A DNA stretch of 17,581 bases from Candidatus Bathyarchaeota archaeon (lineage in GTDB: Archaea; Thermoproteota; CALKCG01; B24; JAGTQN01), in NCBI GenBank assembly GCA_018396395.1, contig JAGTQN010000014.1, forward strand, positions 1 to 17,581, given 5' to 3'. The notes below the pieces were generated by a model. It did not search any database, was not told the DNA's origin, and saw only the letters and a list, made by a program, of their open reading frames with translations. Shown here one piece after another: positions 13,554 through 17,581 of this stretch (position 1 is the stretch's first letter; the number at the start of each line of letters is the position of its first letter). Position numbers and translations under genes: made by a program.

Positions 13554-14543
13554 CTATCCTTTCAACTTAAAGGCGCCCTTTATGTCTAGAAGGGAAACCT
13601 TTCCCCTATGGGCCAAGGAAACCATGGTAGTGCACTGGGAAAGGCAACCGAGGCAGGAAGATGTTGCCTCTATGGCCCTTTCCCTTGCTTCTGAATACCA
13701 AAGTTCATTTATAGAAGATTGGGTTAAGTCCCCGATAACAGACTTTCCACAAAGATTGCATGCAAGGATGAGGCCCTTTGGGTCTACCATTGCGTATAGA
13801 ACCCCCGCATCGCAGATTCTTGGATATTTAGGGCTGAAGTAATATTTTAGAAGGTGAATGTAACCTTCCAGGGGAGCCACATAACTCGGATCTTCCCGCT
13901 TCATAGCCAGAAGATCTTCCGCAAGGTTGAGGGCTTCTTGTGGTTTTAGTGCCAAGCCCTCAGGCGCAGGATATGGAAGGATGGGCTGGAAGGAGACAAA
14001 GTCGAGGAAGCCATAAAGTTGTTTGAAAAGCGGCATAATCTCATGGAGGTTCCTCCTCGTAATCGTGAGGTCGATGCCTATTTTCGCCTCCTTCCTTTCA
14101 GAAAGGAATTTAAGGCCTTTCATAGCCCTTTCATAGGCTCCTGGAACGCCCCTAGATGCATCGTGTTGTTCGCGAAACCCATCCAAAGATACGTTCACAA
14201 CATCGAAGCTTTTTGAAAGCTCCTTTGCCCTTTCGGCATCAAAAAGGGTTCCGTTGGTGCTGAGGATAGTAAAAACGCCAAAGTCCCTAGCCTCTGAAGC
14301 CAATACCGAAAGGTCCTTCCTTAGAGTGGGCTCGCCTCCTGAGAAGTCCAGAACGCAGATCCCAAAGTCCACAAGATCAGCAATGACCCTTAGGGCTTCT
14401 CGTGTCGAAAGCTCCGGCCCTTTCTTTTTCCACCAATCGCAGAAGCCGCACCTTAGATTACAACGAGCCGTGCAACAGTAAACGGCGTATGTAAGCCTAG
14501 GCTTCCCGATGCGATAGGCCAAGAAAGCACTCCCAAGCTTCAT
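13554..14543 (-). CDS. Radical SAM enzyme with SPASM-like C-terminal cysteines
   Basis: Radical SAM protein of 329 residues. The [4Fe-4S] motif CNLRCGFC gives C28, C32 and C35, and the SAM-contacting GGEP is at 69-72. The C-terminal third has six further cysteines (about 244, 262, 265, 297, 300, 304) in the spacing of a SPASM or twitch domain, which binds auxiliary clusters in peptide- and lipid-modifying enzymes such as PqqE and AlbA. The substrate is unknown and no precursor peptide was seen nearby. The ATG at 14543 is chosen over a TTG at 14561: a TATA box (14562-14570) lies 23 bases upstream, so the mRNA would start at or next to this ATG (leaderless). The glycosyltransferase gene follows. 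Confidence 0.85.
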   Translation of the reverse strand: MKLGSAFLAYRIGKPRLTYAVYCCTARCNLRCGFCDWWKKKGPELSTREALRVIADLVDFGICVLDFSGGEPTLRKDLSVLASEARDFGVFTILSTNGTLFDAERAKELSKSFDVVNVSLDGFREQHDASRGVPGAYERAMKGLKFLSERKEAKIGIDLTITRRNLHEIMPLFKQLYGFLDFVSFQPILPYPAPEGLALKPQEALNLAEDLLAMKREDPSYVAPLEGYIHLLKYYFSPKYPRICDAGVLYAMVDPKGLILACNLCGKSVIGDLTQSSINELWYSEARERAIEATSSCLGCLSQCTTMVSLAHRGKVSLLDIKGAFKLKG

Positions 14544-14561
14544 GAGGGTACTTGCCTTCAA

Positions 14562-14570
14562 TATAAATCC
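14562..14570 (-). promoter_or_regulatory. TATA box for a leaderless radical SAM transcript
   Basis: GATTTATAT on the minus strand, about 23 bases before the ATG at 14543, the classic spacing for a leaderless archaeal mRNA. It sits in the gap after the cupin gene. Confidence 0.5.
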
Positions 14571-14581
14571 GCTTCACTGGG

Positions 14582-14944
14582 CTAGACTTCCTTTGATGGC
14601 TCCCTTCCGGGGGCTACGAAGAAGGCTATGGTAAGCCTTTCGCTACCCGTGTTTTTTACACCATGAATCGTTCCTGGCGGTATATAGATTGCCATCCCAG
14701 GTTCAATGGCTATCTGGCTCCTTTCTTCGCCTATGAAAACCGTACCCCTACCCTCTACAACAAAATATACTTCCTCAGATATTGGGTGGATATGGGTTCT
14801 CAGCCCCTGCCCCGGGTCAAAGACTCCTAGGGAAAAATTGAGATGCTGAGCCCCTGAAGTTTGGGCATTCACTATTCTCTTTATTGGACCACCCAGAATC
14901 CATTGGGATTGGATTTCTTCAGTTTTAAAAACCTTGATGGACAT
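14582..14944 (-). CDS. Single-domain cupin protein
   Basis: Small beta-barrel protein of 120 residues with both cupin motifs complete. Motif 1 is HIHPISEEVYFVVEG with metal ligands H51, H53 and E58; motif 2 is GMAIYIPPGTIHGVKN with H94. It should bind one metal ion. Cupins of this size act as sugar isomerases, dioxygenases or ligand sensors, and sequence alone does not decide. The ATG at 14944 is preceded closely by GGGAG. A perfect 7-bp hairpin lies 40 bases upstream. It is on the same strand as the radical SAM gene, which appears to have its own promoter. Confidence 0.88.
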   Translation of the reverse strand: MSIKVFKTEEIQSQWILGGPIKRIVNAQTSGAQHLNFSLGVFDPGQGLRTHIHPISEEVYFVVEGRGTVFIGEERSQIAIEPGMAIYIPPGTIHGVKNTGSERLTIAFFVAPGREPSKEV

Positions 14945-14983
14945 GCTCCCACAACCGATGATAGGGTTTGTTGGCTTTAAGAC

Positions 14984-15002
14984 TAGGCTTAACGAAAGCC
15001 TA
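14984..15002 (-). promoter_or_regulatory. Perfect 7-bp inverted repeat upstream of the cupin gene
   Basis: TAGGCTT (14984-14990), a 5-base loop, then AAGCCTA (14996-15002). It sits near the expected promoter of the cupin gene and has no U-tract on either side, which favours an operator over a terminator. The rest of 14945-15157 holds a purine-rich tract and no gene I can support. Confidence 0.35.
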
Positions 15003-15093
15003 CGGAGGATTTCTATGGGATTGTCTCATAAAACAGTTTCGCTAAAAGATCCTAAGAACGAATTTCAATTCCCTTATTATGCAAAGGCTCAAG

Positions 15094-15100
15094 AAAAAAA
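15094..15100 (-). terminator. U-tract terminator of the dehydrogenase operon
   Basis: Seven consecutive T on the minus strand inside a long pyrimidine-rich stretch (about 15090-15134), some 58 bases after the last stop codon of the operon. Archaeal termination often needs only such a U-tract. Confidence 0.45.
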
Positions 15101-15157
15101 GAGAAGGAGACGAAGGAGGAAATAAGGGAAGGAGTGAATGGTTTTTAGGTCTTTTCC

Positions 15158-15541
15158 CTAATCGGACTTCAATATCCTTATTCTTTCGCCCCCTCGGACT
15201 TTCTTGAAGATCTTTGGATCACCTTTTATTTTTCCGAAGACGTTCACAGGACTCGCGGCTTTGGGTTTCTCCGTATCGCTTACAGGCGTTGGTCCGAAGA
15301 ATATGCAAAGGGCATGACCAGGAGGCCAGTAGGCTAAGTCCCCCTCTTCGACAACTTCTTGGGCATTCTCTTCGCCAAGCCTCACAGGTATCGAGAAGTA
15401 TATCTCGTCCCCCCATCTGTTCGCTATGCCTTCGATTGGCAAGGCCTTTAGGATTTCCTCAGCCGTCCTAGGATTTCGATCTAAGATAACTTCAGCTTCA
15501 ACCTCTCCAATGCTTTTGGAAAGGATCTTAATCCTTGGCAT
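15158..15541 (-). CDS. Cyclophilin-like fold protein (TM1367 type)
   Basis: A 127-residue protein resembling the cyclophilin-like family (PF04126, Thermotoga TM1367), which has a cyclophilin beta-barrel but not the known isomerase active site. Characteristic stretches are NRWGDEIYFSIPV (41-53), GDLAYWPPGHALCIFFGPTP (67-86) and VNVFGKI (98-104). Its role is unknown. The ATG at 15541 follows a perfect ribosome binding site GGAGGTGAT, which directly follows the stop codon of the isomerase gene, so translation is closely linked and it is the last gene of a three-gene operon. The constant pairing with sugar-acid enzymes here may hint at a shared ligand, but that is inference. Confidence 0.82.
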   Translation of the reverse strand: MPRIKILSKSIGEVEAEVILDRNPRTAEEILKALPIEGIANRWGDEIYFSIPVRLGEENAQEVVEEGDLAYWPPGHALCIFFGPTPVSDTEKPKAASPVNVFGKIKGDPKIFKKVRGGERIRILKSD

Positions 15542-15559
15542 AAGGTTTCATATCACCTC

Positions 15560-16486
15560 CTAACCCTTTAGGATTTCTAGGAGCATAAGCCTATAGGCAT
15601 CCATTAAGACTGCCTTTGCTTGGGCAATGATGCCATCGCTCGTCTGGTGCTCCTCCGGCCTTACCTCAAAGCTTATCATGCCTTTGTAGCCCATTTCCCA
15701 AAGTGTCAATAAAAGGGAGGAAAGTTCAACTTCCGTGTTTATTGCCCCTGGCGTATGGAATACTGGATGTGTATCCAAGAGCTTTCCATGATCTTCCTTT
15801 GTACATCCAATGTGGATATGCCCGAGGAGGCTTCCCGCATCCTTTAAAACCTTAGGATCCTCTGAAAGCATGGGAGCATGGCTCAGATCCCACATTAGAC
15901 TTATATTGTCATAATCGATGCGAACGCGCTTTATAATATCCAAGGCTTCCTTCGTAGGTCCTATAAGGAGGCGCTTATCATATTCCCGATCAAAGTTTTC
16001 AAGGAGAATCGTTACACCCTTTGGAGCTGCGTAGCCGCATATTTCCTTTAGACTTTTCACAAGGATTTCCTTCGCCTCCTCGCGAAATCCTTCTCCCGGA
16101 TCTGGACCTGAGCAAAGGGCAATAGTCGATATCCCTCTTCCCACGGCCGTATCGATTTCCCCTTTCACGTAATCTATGGCTTTTGCCCTCTCCTCCGAAT
16201 CCTTAGCGTTTAGATCCAATTTCCTCGTCAGAAGCTCTGGCTGAAGCCCCCTTGCCAAAATCTTCCTGGCTAAGAAGGGCTTGGCTTGGCTCCATTGAGC
16301 CTCCGTAAGGGTACAAAGCTCCAAAAGCTCGAAAAAGGGATCGCTTCCAAGTTTCTTAAAGAAGCCTGGGATGTCCCCTTCTCCCCGCATCATGGAAGGA
16401 AAGGCCATAAAGCTTACAATGCCCATTTTCCATGGAAATCGTGAGGAAAGGCTCAGTCCTTTATAATAGAAGTCTATAGTAAACAT
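15560..16486 (-). CDS. Sugar phosphate isomerase/epimerase (AP endonuclease 2-type TIM barrel)
   Basis: Xylose-isomerase-like TIM barrel of 308 residues. Metal-ligand candidates appear in the usual order: E163 (LLENFDRE), D200 and H203 (WDLSHAPM), H223/H225 (GHIHIG) and E274 (ISFEVRPEE). The family includes hydroxypyruvate isomerase, tagatose/psicose epimerases and inositol enzymes; the exact substrate cannot be read from sequence. The ATG at 16486 is chosen because GGAGG lies 6 bases upstream; an in-frame TTG at 16504 would place that site inside the gene. It follows the 2-hydroxyacid dehydrogenase gene within 30 bases, which favours a glycerate/hydroxypyruvate or sugar-acid role. Confidence 0.88.
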   Translation of the reverse strand: MFTIDFYYKGLSLSSRFPWKMGIVSFMAFPSMMRGEGDIPGFFKKLGSDPFFELLELCTLTEAQWSQAKPFLARKILARGLQPELLTRKLDLNAKDSEERAKAIDYVKGEIDTAVGRGISTIALCSGPDPGEGFREEAKEILVKSLKEICGYAAPKGVTILLENFDREYDKRLLIGPTKEALDIIKRVRIDYDNISLMWDLSHAPMLSEDPKVLKDAGSLLGHIHIGCTKEDHGKLLDTHPVFHTPGAINTEVELSSLLLTLWEMGYKGMISFEVRPEEHQTSDGIIAQAKAVLMDAYRLMLLEILKG

Positions 16487-16515
16487 ATAAGGCCTCCGAA
16501 GCAACGCCTAGGAGT

Positions 16516-17529
16516 CTAGATGCGCCTTACTTGGCTTAAGGATCGAACCTTTTGAACTTCAGGGTTTACGAGGGCCTTAGGCATTTCGCCTTTCAGGACG
16601 GCTATGATATCCTTCACTACGAGTTCAGACATCTTGGACCTAGCATCGATGTCAGCACTGGCAATATGGGGGGCTAAGGTTACATTCTCGAAGTTAAGGA
16701 GGGGACTATCCATAGGAAGGGGTTCCTTTTCAAAGACGTCCAGGCCAGCTCCAGCAATCCATTTTTCCCCTAGAGCCCTTGCCAAGGCTGCCTCATCCAC
16801 AACGGCTCCCCTTGAGGTGTTTATGAGGAAGGCGGTCGGTTTCATCATCTTGAGGGTTTTCTCATTTATCATATGGCGGGTTTCGTTCGTTAGGGGTACA
16901 TGAAGGCTTACGAAGTCCGATTCCTTTAAGAGCTGTTCCAAGGGAACGAAAGTTGCTCCTGCTTCCTTCTCAACTTCTGGCCTCGCCCTGATAACGTCAT
17001 AGTATAGGATTCGCATGTCGAAGCCCTTAGCCCTTTTTGCAACGGCTTGACCTATGCGACCAAGACCTATGATGCCTAAGGTTCTTCCTGATACCTTGGC
17101 TCCAAGGAACATGGTTGGAGCCCAACCAACCTTCCATTTTCCGGCTCTGACATACCTGTCACCCTCTGCAAGGCGCCTCGCAGAGGCGAGGATGAGGGCC
17201 CAAGTGAAGTCTGCTGTAGCGTCTGTTAGGACCCCAGGAGTGTAGGTTATGTAAATTCCCCGCCTAGTAGCCTCGGGGACGTCGATGTGTTCAAAGCCTA
17301 CACTGTGGGTGCCCACGACCACTAGATTAGGAGCCGCATCAAAGAGCTCCGCGTCAATCTTGTCCGTCAACATACAGAGGAGGGCATCCTTGTCCTTTAC
17401 TTTCTCCAAGAGAACCTTTCTTGGAGGGGCATCTTCCAATGGGTTTAGCTCAACATCGCACATCTCCTTCAGATAGTCTAGCCAAGGAGGGACTATCTGT
17501 CTCGTAACGTAAACCTTTGGTCTACCCAT
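16516..17529 (-). CDS. D-2-hydroxyacid dehydrogenase, glyoxylate/hydroxypyruvate reductase type
   Basis: NAD(P)-dependent D-isomer-specific 2-hydroxyacid dehydrogenase, 337 residues, closest in motifs to archaeal glyoxylate reductase (GyaR). The nucleotide-binding GLGRIG is at 155-160. The catalytic triad is complete: R240 (NTSRGAVVDE), E269 (EKEPLP) and H288 (APHIASAD). The HIASAD ending is typical of the glyoxylate/hydroxypyruvate reductase branch. It would reduce glyoxylate or hydroxypyruvate to glycolate or D-glycerate. It is the first gene of the operon with the isomerase and cyclophilin-like genes. The ATG at 17529 follows GGTCGTGAT; a TATA-like element is at 17556-17569. Confidence 0.92.
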   Translation of the reverse strand: MGRPKVYVTRQIVPPWLDYLKEMCDVELNPLEDAPPRKVLLEKVKDKDALLCMLTDKIDAELFDAAPNLVVVGTHSVGFEHIDVPEATRRGIYITYTPGVLTDATADFTWALILASARRLAEGDRYVRAGKWKVGWAPTMFLGAKVSGRTLGIIGLGRIGQAVAKRAKGFDMRILYYDVIRARPEVEKEAGATFVPLEQLLKESDFVSLHVPLTNETRHMINEKTLKMMKPTAFLINTSRGAVVDEAALARALGEKWIAGAGLDVFEKEPLPMDSPLLNFENVTLAPHIASADIDARSKMSELVVKDIIAVLKGEMPKALVNPEVQKVRSLSQVRRI

Positions 17530-17555
17530 GGCATATCACGACCAAATTTTACTCG

Positions 17556-17569
17556 TTTCATTTATGAAA
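17556..17569 (-). promoter_or_regulatory. Palindromic TATA-like element before the dehydrogenase operon
   Basis: TTTCAT-AA-ATGAAA on the minus strand, a perfect 6-bp inverted repeat containing a TATA-like CATAAATG. It is about 33 bases before the ATG, placing the expected transcript start a few bases before the gene. Confidence 0.4.
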
Positions 17570-17581
17570 TACCCCACAACT

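Noticed and set aside
15090..15134. Purine-rich tract encoding an arginine-rich plus-strand peptide
   Set aside because: The peptide comes from low-complexity sequence beyond the 3' end of an operon; a pyrimidine-rich terminator on the minus strand explains it better.
1..17581. CRISPR array, tRNA or rRNA genes
   Set aside because: No regularly spaced repeats and no complete tRNA or rRNA structure were seen on either strand by eye.

Overview
The window is most likely from an archaeon. It carries an archaeal-type cofactor-independent phosphoglycerate mutase (ApgM), a stand-alone GMP synthase ATP-pyrophosphatase subunit (the two-subunit archaeal form), a PAN-like AAA ATPase with N-terminal coiled coil and OB region, a PRC-barrel/zinc-ribbon protein and a tRNase Z. 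Several genes have TATA-like boxes 20-35 bases before their start, and one looks leaderless. Codon use (many AGG arginine codons) and gene families suggest a thermophilic TACK-type lineage, but that placement is a guess.

Layout. Nearly all genes are on the minus strand; only an RraA-family gene (5262-5912) and an M48 protease gene (11278-12732) are on plus. The left edge (1-92) looks like the end of an insertion sequence whose transposase runs off the window. Next come a possible C/D box sRNA (110-167) and, read leftward from about 5 kb, a housekeeping block: DUF2148 protein, PRC-barrel/zinc-ribbon protein, ApgM, PAN-like ATPase, RNase Z. From 5.2 to 8.3 kb lie the RraA gene, a small transposon-like element and a PfkB kinase/lactonase pair. 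From 8.4 to 10.6 kb lie guaAb, an HpcH/HpaI-type aldolase and a broken DUF4438-like fragment. From 10.9 to 12.7 kb a three-helix membrane protein and an M48 membrane metalloprotease diverge from a shared promoter region. From 12.8 to 17.5 kb are a family 2 glycosyltransferase, a radical SAM enzyme, a cupin, and a three-gene operon for a 2-hydroxyacid dehydrogenase, a sugar isomerase and a cyclophilin-like protein.

How the genes may work together. The PfkB kinase (2-keto-3-deoxygluconate kinase-like) and the seven-bladed lactonase are adjacent and would fit an Entner-Doudoroff-type route from sugar lactones. The dehydrogenase/isomerase operon would fit hydroxypyruvate/glycerate or related sugar-acid metabolism. 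ApgM works on phosphoglycerates in lower glycolysis. The substrates are inferred from family and context.

The strongest unexplained structure is a 142-bp non-coding element at 6012-6153. It has perfect 17-bp terminal inverted repeats and an apparent 6-bp target duplication (TCTTTA). Its end matches the sequence at 76-92 at 16 of 17 positions. This reads as a MITE and the end of its likely parent IS, both inserted in T-rich tracts beyond the 3' ends of genes. I saw no complete tRNA, rRNA or CRISPR array, and no complete novel defence or biosynthetic system.
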